The notes under the pieces were generated by a model. It was not told the origin of the DNA. It did no database searches and was given only the letters and a program-made list of their open reading frames with translations. Below are positions 38,950 through 48,072 of a DNA stretch of 64,000 nt, piece by piece (the first letter of the stretch is position 1; each line of letters opens with the position of its first letter). The stretch spans positions 1 through 64,000 of the forward strand of contig NZ_JABFUC010000013.1 in NCBI RefSeq assembly GCF_022341425.1, written 5' to 3'. The DNA is from Billgrantia campisalis. Lineage in GTDB: Bacteria > Pseudomonadota > Gammaproteobacteria > Pseudomonadales > Halomonadaceae. Position numbers and translations under genes: made by a program.

Positions 38950-40413
38950 TTATCCGCAGCCGGCCGGCCAGCGCACCAGCCCCCAGCCGTAGGTGTCGTC
39001 TTTTCCTGGAATGCCGAGATCCAGGGCCGACTCACGGGCATTTTGCAGCCAGTCGTTGTCCAGTCGCTTCTCTGCCAGAAGGGCAGCGAGTACGAAGGGC
39101 GCCGCAAACGAAGTGCCGGAATGGTAGGCGGTGCCGTTGTCACTGGCCGCCCAGACGTCCACGCCGGGGGCGGCAAAGTCGATATAGGCGCCGCGGTTGG
39201 CACGCAGGTAAGGGCGTCTGTTCGCATCCACGGCGGTCACTGCGATCACGCCCGGATAGGCTGCCGGGTAGACGGCCGGGCCTTCAGGTCCGAGGTTGCC
39301 AGCGGCCGCCACCAGCAGAACCTCTTCGGCGATCAATCGCTGCAGGGTCTGGTTGAGGATACGGTTTTCCCGCCCGCCCAGGCTCAGGTTGATGGCCTCG
39401 ACTTCCTGTCCCAACAGCCAGTCCAGCCCTCTGGCCAGGGCGTCGGTGGTGGTATCGATCTCGTCGCCACGCTGGCGGAAGACGCCGGCGACGGACAGCG
39501 CTGCCTCACTGAACAGTGGGGTAAACCCTTGATCCGGGTTGCCGACCCAGAGGCTGGCAATCGCCGTCCCATGATCGCGGGGAGCCGCCGTCGGGCCGGC
39601 GAATTCCGCCAGGTCAATCGAGCGGCCTGCCAGGGCGGGATGAGCGAGATTCACGGCGGTATCGAGCAGGCCGACATGGATGCTATCCAGGCAAGCGGTG
39701 TTTTCCGTCGTCAGGCCGATCATCTCCTGGCCGTAGCGTTGCCGGGGCCCGGCCATCAGCCGATAACGGTGATTGAGGTCGAGGCTCAGGGTGGGAAACC
39801 GGCCACGGATCTCCTCCAGCAGGGCCAGGGTGTCGGCTCCGTCGGGCAGGCGAAATACACTCACCACCAGCCCGAGCCGCTCCAATGCCCGGCGGCTCTT
39901 GATCCGCAGCCGGTAACCCGCCAGTTCGCGAGCGGTTGCCATGGCCTCGGACATGTCCTGGCTCACCAGGATCAGCTCCCCGGGCTCGAAATCCGCGGCC
40001 TCGCTTGCCGGAACCTGGCCGGTTAAGGCTGTCGCTTCCGGATCCTCGGAGTGTGACCAGACAGGGGGCACCAGCGAGGAAGGTCCTTGGCCCATCAGGC
40101 TGCCGCCGCGCTCCACTCTCGGGCGGTCAGGCACGACTTCCCGCGGGGGAGGGGCTGGTGGCGGCTGTACCTCGGCCTGCGGGTCGGCCTCCCGCCGTTC
40201 GGTTTGCTGGATGACCGCTGTATCGGAAGCGTCGTCACGGGGCTCGGTGACGATGTTTTCGATCAAGCGGCGATCCATATCGCGGCGCTGTGGATCGCTG
40301 TCCTGGCCATGCGCAAGCCCGGCGATGAGCAGCAGGGCGCCCGCCAGCAGCCAGGCGGCTGGACCTGTGCTGAGCTTGGAGTGAGCCGAATCAGCGCTGC
40401 GACGGTGGATCAC
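38950..40413 (-). CDS. Secreted S8 subtilisin-like serine protease
   Basis: 487 aa. A membrane or signal segment near 20-37 (AAWLLAGALLLIAGLAHG) is followed by a Pro-rich linker, an I9-like prodomain (about 140-215, ELILVSQDMSEAMATA through the LGLVVSVFRLP strand), and the S8 domain with catalytic Asp (VGLLDTAVN), His (PRDHGTAIASL) and Ser (YHSGTSFAAPF), plus the oxyanion Asn (VAAAGNLG). GTG 40413 overlaps the anti-sigma stop (GTGA), so it is coupled. Being in an operon with an anti-sigma factor suggests that it may process that factor or its signal; this is inference. Confidence 0.93.
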   Translation of the reverse strand: MIHRRSADSAHSKLSTGPAAWLLAGALLLIAGLAHGQDSDPQRRDMDRRLIENIVTEPRDDASDTAVIQQTERREADPQAEVQPPPAPPPREVVPDRPRVERGGSLMGQGPSSLVPPVWSHSEDPEATALTGQVPASEAADFEPGELILVSQDMSEAMATARELAGYRLRIKSRRALERLGLVVSVFRLPDGADTLALLEEIRGRFPTLSLDLNHRYRLMAGPRQRYGQEMIGLTTENTACLDSIHVGLLDTAVNLAHPALAGRSIDLAEFAGPTAAPRDHGTAIASLWVGNPDQGFTPLFSEAALSVAGVFRQRGDEIDTTTDALARGLDWLLGQEVEAINLSLGGRENRILNQTLQRLIAEEVLLVAAAGNLGPEGPAVYPAAYPGVIAVTAVDANRRPYLRANRGAYIDFAAPGVDVWAASDNGTAYHSGTSFAAPFVLAALLAEKRLDNDWLQNARESALDLGIPGKDDTYGWGLVRWPAGCG

Positions 40414-41015
40414 GGCGAACTCACCTCCTCGACGAAGGGCAGCTCATCGAGCTCTCGCCGGATGGTGTCGCTATCGCTGTGCGCGGGCAGCTGAATGGTG
40501 TAGAGACCCAGGGCACCGGGTCCATCGACGATGCGTGCCTCTCGTGAGCCCAGGCTGTCGCGAATCTGCTCGGCGGTGGCGGTGTCGTGAAAGGCGATCC
40601 GGAGCTGTGGCCCCGGAGGGGTGGGTTCACCGGACAGCAGGGCCCAGTCGCTGTCGGTGGACAGAGTGGTGAGCTGGAAGCCGGTCTGGATGGCCAGCAA
40701 CAGGCAGGCCGCCAGCGCCAAGGGTTTCCAGTAGCGCCGAGTCCTGGCGCTGGGTGGCTGACTGGCAGCGGTCTCACGGTGGATGTCGCGCTGGAGTCGG
40801 GCCAGGCCAAGCTCGACGGGTGGTTCATCCGTCGATTGCTGCAGGGTCTCTTTCAGGGCCATCTGGAATTCGACCTCGCGAGCCAGTTCGGGATCCTCTG
40901 CCAGGGCCCTTTCCACTTGTCGGCGTTCCTCGTCATCGAGTCGGCCATTCACATAGAGGGGCAGCTTCTCTTCGATGGCGTTCCCGGCTGTGTCGTTCCT
41001 GTCGAGGTCGTTCAT
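40410..41015 (-). CDS. Membrane anti-sigma factor with a prodomain-like periplasmic end
   Basis: 201 aa. Cytoplasmic anti-sigma-like helices (EEKLPLYVNGRLDDEERRQVE, then ALAEDPELAREVEFQ), one membrane helix near 105-125 (LALAACLLLAIQTGFQL), and a periplasmic part LRIAFHDTATAEQIRDSLGS followed by GLYTIQLP. No Cys/His zinc site is visible. The periplasmic part has the same strand-helix-strand order as the prodomain of the next gene's protease. ATGA overlap with the sigma gene upstream fixes the start at MNDLDRND. Confidence 0.85.
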   Translation of the reverse strand: MNDLDRNDTAGNAIEEKLPLYVNGRLDDEERRQVERALAEDPELAREVEFQMALKETLQQSTDEPPVELGLARLQRDIHRETAASQPPSARTRRYWKPLALAACLLLAIQTGFQLTTLSTDSDWALLSGEPTPPGPQLRIAFHDTATAEQIRDSLGSREARIVDGPGALGLYTIQLPAHSDSDTIRRELDELPFVEEVSSP

Positions 41016-41569
41016 GCGGCCCCCCTGTCGAGATTTGTCAGGTGCTGCTTGAGCAACTTCTTGGCGTGGTGGACGCGTGATTTCACGGTACCCTCGGGAA
41101 TGCCGATGATCTGGCCGATCTCCTCGTAGTTGAGCTCCTCGAAGAACACCAGATGAAGAATTTCCCGGTGCTCTGTCGAGAGCCGTGCCATGCACTGTGC
41201 CAGCCGCTCCTTGTCGCGGACGGCCAGCGTCACGGCTTCGACATCGGCACCTGGAGATTCATCGATCATGGTCTCGTCCAGTTCGGTGGATTGTCGACGC
41301 CCTTGCTGGCGCCAGAGATCCAGCACCTTGTGGTGGGCGATGCTCAGCAGCCAGGTGGTGACCCTGGCCCTTCCCTGGAAACGTCCAGCGGAGCGCCAGA
41401 CTTCCAGCATGGTGTCGTTGAGTAGGTCGTTGGCCGTGAAGGGATCGTTCAATTTCGAGAGCACGAAGTGATAGACGCGCCGCTGATGGCGCCGATAGAG
41501 TTCGCTCAGGGCTGGCATCTCCTGGTTTGCGATGGCGGTGAGTAACTCGTTATCCGGGCGGTCATCCAT
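41012..41569 (-). CDS. ECF-type RNA polymerase sigma factor
   Basis: 185 aa sigma-70 family member with region 2 (LYRRHQRRVYHFVLSKLNDP, then DLLNDTMLEVWRSAGRFQG, and ARVTTWLLSIAHHKVLDLWR) and region 4 (LSTEHREILHLVFFEELNYEEIGQIIGIPEGTVKSRVHHAKKLL), and no region 1.1 or 3. Its product should be held at the membrane by the anti-sigma factor encoded next. 15 bp after the secreted-protein gene and clearly in the same transcript. Target promoters were not identified. Confidence 0.95.
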   Translation of the reverse strand: MDDRPDNELLTAIANQEMPALSELYRRHQRRVYHFVLSKLNDPFTANDLLNDTMLEVWRSAGRFQGRARVTTWLLSIAHHKVLDLWRQQGRRQSTELDETMIDESPGADVEAVTLAVRDKERLAQCMARLSTEHREILHLVFFEELNYEEIGQIIGIPEGTVKSRVHHAKKLLKQHLTNLDRGAA

Positions 41570-41584
41570 GGCTACCTCGAGGTA

Positions 41585-42835
41585 TCAGGGGGCGTGGAGA
41601 ATGGCCTCGAGAGGGCTGGCGGCGATTATTCCGCCTTGCGCGTCGATGGCAATCAGGCGCCAATAGTAGCGCTTGTCGGCCTCCAGGTGGCTGAGCAGGG
41701 AGCTGCTCGGGGAGGTCGAGGTCCGCTCCCCCACCACGACCTGACCGGTGATGGGTGCCAGATCCAGGGTTGCCGGCTGGCGCTGGGCATGTCGTGAATT
41801 GCCAGGCGAGCTGGCCTCGACGCCGATTGCCCCTGGCCAGCGGTCGTAGAATTCCAGCTGATAGGCATGGCTGCCCGCTACCGGCCGCCAGCGGAAGCGT
41901 GTCTCCCGGCTCAGCGGGCTTGCCGATTCCGGCGGGAAGATAGCGATGGTGGGGACCCTGCTGTCCCTCTGCAGGGCCCCTTCGCTGATGCGGTAGCTAA
42001 GCGTGGGTAATCCTTCGATCTCGGTGGGGGGCAGGAAGCGCAGCCTGACCCGGTGGATGCCGGAGGTGTCGCTGGGCAGTGGCGGAGAGGTGAGGGTCAG
42101 CTCCCGGCCAGCCCCCAGGTACTGGCGAACATAGGACAGGGGGGCATAGAGAGGCTGACCGCGTGTGCTGGCGGGCGTCGCCACCTCCCAGATGGCATTG
42201 ACGATGCCGGCGCCTTGATAGCTGATCCGGGCGGTTGCCTGGAGGGTCTCATCCGGACGCAGGGTCTCGGTTAGGCTCCCGCGATCGAAGAACAGGCTGA
42301 CACGCTGAATAGTCACGCCGGTGGCAGAGGGTTCGGTCCCCTCGGGAATGGCGCCGCCGCGACCCGGCACCCCCTGCTGGAGAGTGATCACCTGTACTCC
42401 GGTCATCGGCTCGGAACCTTCCAGGCCGAATTGGCGAACGTAGAACAGCTGCCGTTCGCCCTGGCGTGCCGCCTGCTGGCTGATGGCCGCCGGGACACGC
42501 AGCGATTCGGTCATTCGGAACTCGACACCGCGATCATCCGTTGAGGGTCCGATGGGCTGAACCAGCGGGGTCGGTGACGTGCCGAGCCGTTGGCCACCGA
42601 CGGGATCGCCCAGGAGGAAGGTCCCCTGATTCGATACCAGTGACTGGGACAGCCGGGGGCTGGTACGTGCCTGACCGCGCCAGGTCAGGTTGACGCGACT
42701 GTCCACCCCAGCGGTGGCACTCGGGTTGCTGGTGCAGGGAAAGCGAGCGTCGCACAGGGCGGTGACCTGGGCCTGGGCACCCGATGCCAGCGACATCAGC
42801 AGCAGGACGAGGAGACAAGGGCGAAGGGGTGTCAT
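41585..42835 (-). CDS. Secreted protein of unknown function with a fibronectin-like end
   Basis: 416 aa with a signal peptide (MTPLRPCLLVLLLMSLASGA). The mature protein is beta-rich. The C-terminal third (TRFRWRPVAGSHAYQLEFYDRW through LEADKRYYWRLIAIDAQG) has the FRW...YxLE...YYWRL pattern of fibronectin type III-like modules. Only a Cys pair early in the mature chain (CDARFPC). The ATG overlaps the stop of the upstream beta-protein gene (ATGA), so the two are made together and may form one surface complex. Not a family I recognise. Confidence 0.8.
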   Translation of the reverse strand: MTPLRPCLLVLLLMSLASGAQAQVTALCDARFPCTSNPSATAGVDSRVNLTWRGQARTSPRLSQSLVSNQGTFLLGDPVGGQRLGTSPTPLVQPIGPSTDDRGVEFRMTESLRVPAAISQQAARQGERQLFYVRQFGLEGSEPMTGVQVITLQQGVPGRGGAIPEGTEPSATGVTIQRVSLFFDRGSLTETLRPDETLQATARISYQGAGIVNAIWEVATPASTRGQPLYAPLSYVRQYLGAGRELTLTSPPLPSDTSGIHRVRLRFLPPTEIEGLPTLSYRISEGALQRDSRVPTIAIFPPESASPLSRETRFRWRPVAGSHAYQLEFYDRWPGAIGVEASSPGNSRHAQRQPATLDLAPITGQVVVGERTSTSPSSSLLSHLEADKRYYWRLIAIDAQGGIIAASPLEAILHAP

Positions 42836-44859
42836 TGCATGCCTCCCGGATAGGCCGTCGGGAGCGTGGTTCGCAGTTCCAGCCAGACCTGGTCCCGGTT
42901 CAAGGTACCCTGGCCATAGAGCCGGTCACGCAGGGTGGTGCCGCTGTAGCTCAGTGACAGGTCCAGCCCGGCACGGTTGCGCTCTGGCTTGCGGATACGC
43001 CAGTCGAGTTGTCCGCTGACATGGAGCGACTCATCGCGCTGTGGAAAGAAGGGGTCGTCTTCCGCGTTGTTCTGGTTGAGGCTCAGGTTCAGGCTCCCCG
43101 CAAGCCGGTCGGGTACGAACTGCCCATTGCCGCCCAGCGAGAAGATCTGCTGATCGATACGTTCGCCTCCATCACGGTAGCGGGTCTGGTTGCCCTGCCA
43201 GCCCAGGTTGATACGGTAGTGCTCGGAGAGTTCCAGGCCGAGTTGCCACCCCAGGCTGTAGGTGTCGCTATCCGGCTGCCAGCCGGTGTGGTCGCTGAAG
43301 CGCTCCGCGCCGAGATCGACCGACCAGTACCAGTCATCCTGCCGGAAGGCGGCGCTCGCCCAGATGCCCTCGACACGGGTGTCGTTGGGCAGGTATCCGG
43401 GGGGTGTTCGCTTGTCCTCGCGGTCGACGCGGTCAAGTGACAGGGAATAGCTTGGCTGTCCCAGCAGGGCGAACAGGCTGCCCGGTTCGGGGGGCTCGTA
43501 CTCGTCGTAGCCCAGCTGCAGGTTCCAGCGGCGTGTTTCAGTGGTGGCATAGGCGGCGAAGTCGTCCAGGTTGTCTTCTTCGAGGGCAAGGCTGGCGTCC
43601 CAGTACCACTTGTCGCGGTTGGCCGAGGCGAAGATCCGGCGCATGTAGAGGTCGGATGGAAGGTTGCTGTGCGCCAGGCTGCGATAGAAGGGGCCGACTC
43701 TCTGCGCCTCGGCACCGATTTGCCAGTCGAGCGGTGTCTCCCAGTCGGTGGGGTCGGGGTCCAGCAATACCAGGGTGGACCAGGCGGAATCGGCCACGGC
43801 ATCGAAACCGAAGTCCCGGCCGTCGAAGTCATAGCGACTGGTCGCATGCTCTCCGCGCATCCTCAGCCTGCGCTCCAGGAAGAAACCATCCAGCACGGCA
43901 TTCCAGGCATGGCCATCGTGGACTCGCGTTGTGGGTGTCGAGCTCCAGCTGCCGGCATCGGGCTCGCTGATGCCCCCCGTGAGATAGGTGGCGGATAGCT
44001 GTAGCTCGTTGGTGTCGCCGGGCTGCCACTGACTCTGCCAGCGGGTGCCGATGATGCGGTTGTCGGGGTCGCTGAGCCCCAGGCCATCGTCGATGCCGAG
44101 CTCGCGGTTCCCGCTCATGCCGAATAGCTGGAAGGTGGTGTCGAAGGTGTCCAGTGCCAGTTCACCCTGCAGGCCGCGCTGTTGGTAGCCATCCATCACC
44201 AGGCTTTGCTGACCCATGCGCTGGTCCCCTGCGGTCACTCTCGTGCGCTCGGTTTCCGCTAGGAGGGAGAACTGGGGCATGTCCAGGCGCCGCCCGGTAA
44301 TGCTCTGTTCGGGCCGGTTGGCATAGGCCAGCTCGCCGGTCCCCTCGATGCGCACCCGGTCGGACTGCAGTTCGGTGAACCATTGACTGTAGCCATCGGC
44401 GCTGTAATCGGGAGGGCCCGACAGGTTGTGCTCGGCGAGACGCTGATTGACGGTCACTTCGCTGTTGCCATCGAGGGTGATGGTCTTGAAGGTGTCGGTC
44501 TGGCGCACCTCGAAGGTCCAGTAGCCAAGCTCCTCTATCGAGCCGTCATCGCCATAGTACATCAGGCGAAGTTCGTGCTCGCCGGCGGACATGGCGCTTA
44601 CCGGCTGATAGCGCAGGCTTCGAGTTTCCCAGGCCACCATCTCGGTGACGTCGATACTGTCGAGCTCCAAGTGGATGAAAGGCCGCCACTCCGAGGCGAC
44701 GACATCGGAGAATTCCACCGATAGCACATCGCCGGGCTGGTAGAAGCTTCGCGCCTCCGGAGCGACGAGCGTGGTTGACCACTGTCCGGTCGGGGAGGCC
44801 CCAAGCGCCATGAGGGAGGGCAGCAGCAGGAGTGGCGTTAACGAGCGAGCCAGGTTCAT
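42832..44859 (-). CDS. Large exported beta-rich protein, probable outer-membrane barrel
   Basis: 675 aa with a signal peptide (MNLARSLTPLLLLPSLMALG). Residues about 30-125 look like an Ig-like module (YQPGDVLSVEFSD...GYWTFEVRQ). The rest alternates polar and aromatic residues in many short strands (WNLQLGYDEY, YRINLGWQGNQTRYRD, LHVSGQLDWRI), the look of an outer-membrane beta-barrel; the last residue is not the usual Phe. First gene of the five-gene operon that continues with the secreted protein, sigma, anti-sigma and protease. Function unknown; it could be the sensor or the target of the sigma system. Confidence 0.8.
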   Translation of the reverse strand: MNLARSLTPLLLLPSLMALGASPTGQWSTTLVAPEARSFYQPGDVLSVEFSDVVASEWRPFIHLELDSIDVTEMVAWETRSLRYQPVSAMSAGEHELRLMYYGDDGSIEELGYWTFEVRQTDTFKTITLDGNSEVTVNQRLAEHNLSGPPDYSADGYSQWFTELQSDRVRIEGTGELAYANRPEQSITGRRLDMPQFSLLAETERTRVTAGDQRMGQQSLVMDGYQQRGLQGELALDTFDTTFQLFGMSGNRELGIDDGLGLSDPDNRIIGTRWQSQWQPGDTNELQLSATYLTGGISEPDAGSWSSTPTTRVHDGHAWNAVLDGFFLERRLRMRGEHATSRYDFDGRDFGFDAVADSAWSTLVLLDPDPTDWETPLDWQIGAEAQRVGPFYRSLAHSNLPSDLYMRRIFASANRDKWYWDASLALEEDNLDDFAAYATTETRRWNLQLGYDEYEPPEPGSLFALLGQPSYSLSLDRVDREDKRTPPGYLPNDTRVEGIWASAAFRQDDWYWSVDLGAERFSDHTGWQPDSDTYSLGWQLGLELSEHYRINLGWQGNQTRYRDGGERIDQQIFSLGGNGQFVPDRLAGSLNLSLNQNNAEDDPFFPQRDESLHVSGQLDWRIRKPERNRAGLDLSLSYSGTTLRDRLYGQGTLNRDQVWLELRTTLPTAYPGGMQ

Positions 44860-45013
44860 GGTAGGTACCGTCTCGATGTGTGAATTCTTGTTCTTCGCTG
44901 CCTTTCGTCAGTCAGCCGGATAGTCACTCACAGTCATAGCCACTCACCGACTCGAACCGCTCGACGAGAAGACAAGATCTCGCCGGAACCTCCCTGTTCC
45001 GACGAAAATTGGC

Positions 45014-45406
45014 TTATTCCGATAGCCTGCCCGTGCGGGCACCGCGCTCGGAGAGACCGGAAGATTTGGGGCAGCGTATGACATCGCGCTTTATCCTCTG
45101 TCCGCCGGAGCGTTGGCAGGCTTCCATGTCACGAGTGAGCTCTTTGGAGGCGCGGACCACAGTCATGTCGCCGTCATTGCCACCGGCAATGCCCCCATGC
45201 CCCGCACAGAAGAGGGGGGCATTGATGACGGCACCATCCAGGTTGGAGTGGATGGAGAAGCTGGTGCCATCCTCGCAAATGATGGCGTAATGCAGGGATC
45301 CCAGCTGGTGGATGGTATACGCCGAGGCGGCAGGGATCATCAGGGCCATGGTCACCAGGCCGGCAATGAGGGCAACCAGGCGGGATCCGTTGAAGGGGGA
45401 TTTCAT
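45014..45406 (-). CDS. Small secreted conserved-cysteine protein (paralogue A)
   Basis: 130 aa with a signal peptide (ending IPAASA/YT). Mature chain: YAIICEDGTSFS, then CAGHGGIAGGNDGD, CQRSGGQRIKRDVIRC. Four cysteines match those of the next gene upstream, consistent with two disulfides. GGGAGA lies before the ATG. A 154-bp gap separates it from the beta-barrel gene in the same direction. Not a known family to me. Confidence 0.75.
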   Translation of the reverse strand: MKSPFNGSRLVALIAGLVTMALMIPAASAYTIHQLGSLHYAIICEDGTSFSIHSNLDGAVINAPLFCAGHGGIAGGNDGDMTVVRASKELTRDMEACQRSGGQRIKRDVIRCPKSSGLSERGARTGRLSE

Positions 45407-45472
45407 GGGATTCTCCCGGGGCTAGGCGAGCCAGTGGCCATGGCGATCGCATGGCCAAAGGTCCGCTTCGTA

Positions 45473-45907
45473 TCAGTCACGACTGATTGTTGAGTCCTGA
45501 ACGTTAGCTTTGCCGGCTCCGCCACCGCCGCCCCGGGCTTGCCGAAGCAGGGCGGGGCTGGCCTTGTCGGCACATTTCGTGACGTTGCGCCTGACCTGCT
45601 CGCCGCGGCCTCGCTGGCAGCTTTCAACGCTGCGGGCCAGCTGACGGTCGGCAGGAAGCACGTCGATGCCGCCGCCGCCGTCACCGACGACGCCGCCATG
45701 GTTCTCGCAGAGGGCTTCGCCGACGATACCGATGCCGCCGGGCCCCCCGGAGTAGGAGAAGATGGCGCCATCCTGGCAGATGATCGCGTAGAGATTCTCT
45801 TCGAGTTTATAAACGGTATAGGCCGAGGCGGCGGGGATCGTCAGGGCGGTGGCGGCCAGGGTAATGGCGGCAGCGGTGAGACGGGCCTTGGTGAAGATGG
45901 ATTGCAT
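45473..45907 (-). CDS. Small secreted conserved-cysteine protein (paralogue B)
   Basis: 144 aa from ATG 45907 (GGAGGTCATC just upstream; the open frame runs further back without support). Signal peptide ends IPAASA/YT as in paralogue A. Shared pattern: [42 protein letters not shown], with a longer Gly-rich tail. Roughly 40 percent of aligned mature residues agree by eye. Tandem duplication in the same orientation, 66 bp apart. The 268 bp upstream, to ilvD, is a plain divergent promoter region in which I could not place boxes. Confidence 0.78.
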   Translation of the reverse strand: MQSIFTKARLTAAAITLAATALTIPAASAYTVYKLEENLYAIICQDGAIFSYSGGPGGIGIVGEALCENHGGVVGDGGGGIDVLPADRQLARSVESCQRGRGEQVRRNVTKCADKASPALLRQARGGGGGAGKANVQDSTISRD

Positions 45908-46175
45908 GATGACCTCCAGATCATTGTTCTTGCTGAGACGGGCTGCGGGGTTCAGACATAGGTCGCTGGAGCATCCTGGAAGGTTCACTGGTTTTTTCGA
46001 CCTAGTTTTTCGCAGTCCTTTCTTCAGACTAGTGCCACCCTCCCAGGCCGCCAGACTTATCGGCATCCATAGAAGGTTGGGCAGCCGCGTGGGTCCTTCT
46101 GATGAGGTGTTGTCAGCCTGGGGGCTCTGGGTCCACTCTACTTCAGGTCACCCCTGGCTAAGATGGAGCGCCCTG

Positions 46176-47882
46176 ATGAGCGATACCCCGAAGGATCCCC
46201 GCCGCCGCTACTCCGCCGCTGTGGTGGATGGCGTCGGCAAGGCGGCCGGCCGCGCCATGCTGCGCGCGGTGGGCTTCACCGACGACGACTTCGCCAAGCC
46301 CCAGGTGGGTATCGCTTCCACCTGGAGCAACCTCACCCCCTGCAACAGCCATATCGATGAGCTGGCCCGCCATGCCAGCGATGGCGCCGACGCCGCCGGT
46401 GGCAAGGGGGTGATCTTCAACACCATCACCATCTCCGATGGCATCGCCAATGGCACCGAGGGTATGAAGTATTCGCTGGTGTCCCGGGAGGTGATCGCCG
46501 ACTCCATCGAGACGGTGGCCGGCTGCGAGGGCTTCGACGGCCTGGTGGCCATCGGCGGCTGCGACAAGAACATGCCGGGCTGTCTGATGGGGCTGGCGCG
46601 GCTCAACCGCCCCAGCGTCTTCGTCTATGGCGGTACCATCCTGCCCGGCAAGGGCCACACCGATATCATCTCGGTGTTCGAGGCCATGGGCGCCCACTCC
46701 CGCGGTGATATCGACCTGATCGAGCTCAAGCAGATCGAGGAGACGGCGATTCCCGGCCCCGGCTCCTGCGGTGGCATGTACACCGCCAACACCATGGCCT
46801 CGGCCATCGAGGCGTTGGGCATGAGCCTGCCGGGCAGCTCGGCGCAGAACGCCGTCTCCCGCGACAAACGCGAGGACTGCGAGGCGGCCGGGGCCGCGGT
46901 GCTCGCGCTGCTCGAACGCGACATCAAGCCCTCCGACATCATGACCCGGGAGGCCTTCGAGAACGCCATTACCGTGGTGATCGCGCTCGGTGGCTCCACC
47001 AATGCGGTGCTGCACCTGATCGGCATGGCCCGCACCATGGACGTGGCGCTCTCTCTGGATGACTTCACCCGGATCGGCAAGCGCGTGCCGGTGCTGGCCG
47101 ACCTGCGCCCCAGCGGCCACTACATGATGAGCGAGCTGGTCGAGATCGGCGGTATCCAGCCGCTGATGAAGACGCTGCTCGACGCTGGCCTGCTGCACGG
47201 CGACTGCCTGACGGTCACCGGCGCCACGCTGGCCGAAAACCTGGCAAGCGTCGCGCCCTATCCCGATGACCAGCGGATCATTGCGGCGCTGGATAAGCCC
47301 ATCAAGGCCGAGAGCCACCTGCGCATCCTCTACGGCAACCTGGCGCCGGAGGGAGCGGTAGCCAAGATCACCGGCAAGGAGGGCACGCGCTTTTCCGGCA
47401 CCGCCAGGGTGTTCGGTTCCGAGGAGGAGGCCCAGGCGCGCATCAACGACGGCAGCGTGGTGGCCGGCGACGTGGTGGTGATCCGCTACGAGGGGCCGAA
47501 GGGCGGGCCCGGCATGCGCGAGATGCTCACCCCGACCTCGGCGATCATGGGCAGGGGCCTGGGCAGCGAGGTGGCGTTGATCACCGATGGGCGCTTCTCC
47601 GGCGGCAGTCACGGCTTCGTGGTGGGCCACGTGACTCCCGAGGCCTTCGACGGCGGCCCCCTGGCGCTGGTGGAGGACGGCGATCGGATCACCATCGACG
47701 CCGAGGCCGACACCATCGATGTCGACCTCTCCGACGAGGAGCTGATGCGCCGTCGCACCGCCTGGCAGCAGCCGGCCCCGCGCTACACCCGGGGGGTGCT
47801 GGCCAAGTACGCGCGCATGGTGAGTTCTGCCTCGACGGGGGCGGTGACCGACCTGTCGGAGCGATCGGCTAAGAGCGACTAA
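46176..47882 (+). CDS. ilvD: Dihydroxy-acid dehydratase
   Basis: 568 aa iron-sulfur dehydratase of branched-chain amino acid synthesis (2,3-dihydroxy-3-methylbutanoate to 2-oxoisovalerate). Cluster ligands and active-site motifs are visible: [42 protein letters not shown], and [13 protein letters not shown] / [11 protein letters not shown] near the C-terminus. Start MSDTPKDP is set by GGAG seven bases upstream. Other IlvD/Edd enzymes (sugar-acid dehydratases) share these motifs, but length and motif spelling favour DHAD. Alone; no other ilv gene adjoins. Confidence 0.88.
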   Translation: MSDTPKDPRRRYSAAVVDGVGKAAGRAMLRAVGFTDDDFAKPQVGIASTWSNLTPCNSHIDELARHASDGADAAGGKGVIFNTITISDGIANGTEGMKYSLVSREVIADSIETVAGCEGFDGLVAIGGCDKNMPGCLMGLARLNRPSVFVYGGTILPGKGHTDIISVFEAMGAHSRGDIDLIELKQIEETAIPGPGSCGGMYTANTMASAIEALGMSLPGSSAQNAVSRDKREDCEAAGAAVLALLERDIKPSDIMTREAFENAITVVIALGGSTNAVLHLIGMARTMDVALSLDDFTRIGKRVPVLADLRPSGHYMMSELVEIGGIQPLMKTLLDAGLLHGDCLTVTGATLAENLASVAPYPDDQRIIAALDKPIKAESHLRILYGNLAPEGAVAKITGKEGTRFSGTARVFGSEEEAQARINDGSVVAGDVVVIRYEGPKGGPGMREMLTPTSAIMGRGLGSEVALITDGRFSGGSHGFVVGHVTPEAFDGGPLALVEDGDRITIDAEADTIDVDLSDEELMRRRTAWQQPAPRYTRGVLAKYARMVSSASTGAVTDLSERSAKSD

Positions 47883-47902
47883 CAAAACTCCCGGCGGCTG
47901 AT

Positions 47903-48010
47903 GGGCGCCGGGGGCAGGTCGTAGCGAAGGTCATTCTTCATGGATGAAGAATGTAGCGCCCAGGGAAGGGTTTACAGCGCCTTCGCGAAGGCCTGCCCCC
48001 GGAACAGCCC
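47903..48010 (+). repeat. Structured inverted-repeat element, copy 2 (after ilvD)
   Basis: 108 bp, same length and design as the copy in recB: terminal inverted repeat CCGGGGGCAGG (47908-47918) and CCTGCCCCCGG (47992-48002), inner stem GCGAAGG/CCTTCGC, hairpin ATTCTTCA-TGGA-TGAAGAAT, and the conserved strand GTAGCGCCCAGGGA. It starts about 20 bases after the ilvD stop, in the ilvD sense, so it would sit in the ilvD 3' untranslated region and could act as a terminator or mRNA-end structure. Confidence 0.88.
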
Positions 48011-48072
48011 ATCTCTCTGATAGGGTTCTGAAAGGAGCACTAACTCGCACCGCAGACAGGAGATCGCCCACG

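Noticed and set aside
44940..45013. GGAAC/GTTCC repeat as the ECF sigma promoter of the surface operon
   Set aside because: A GGAAC-like -35 is present on the minus strand but no -10 at the usual spacing; not strong enough to call.
46158..47885. 575-aa minus-strand frame opposite ilvD
   Set aside because: Antisense shadow of ilvD with no recognisable domain.
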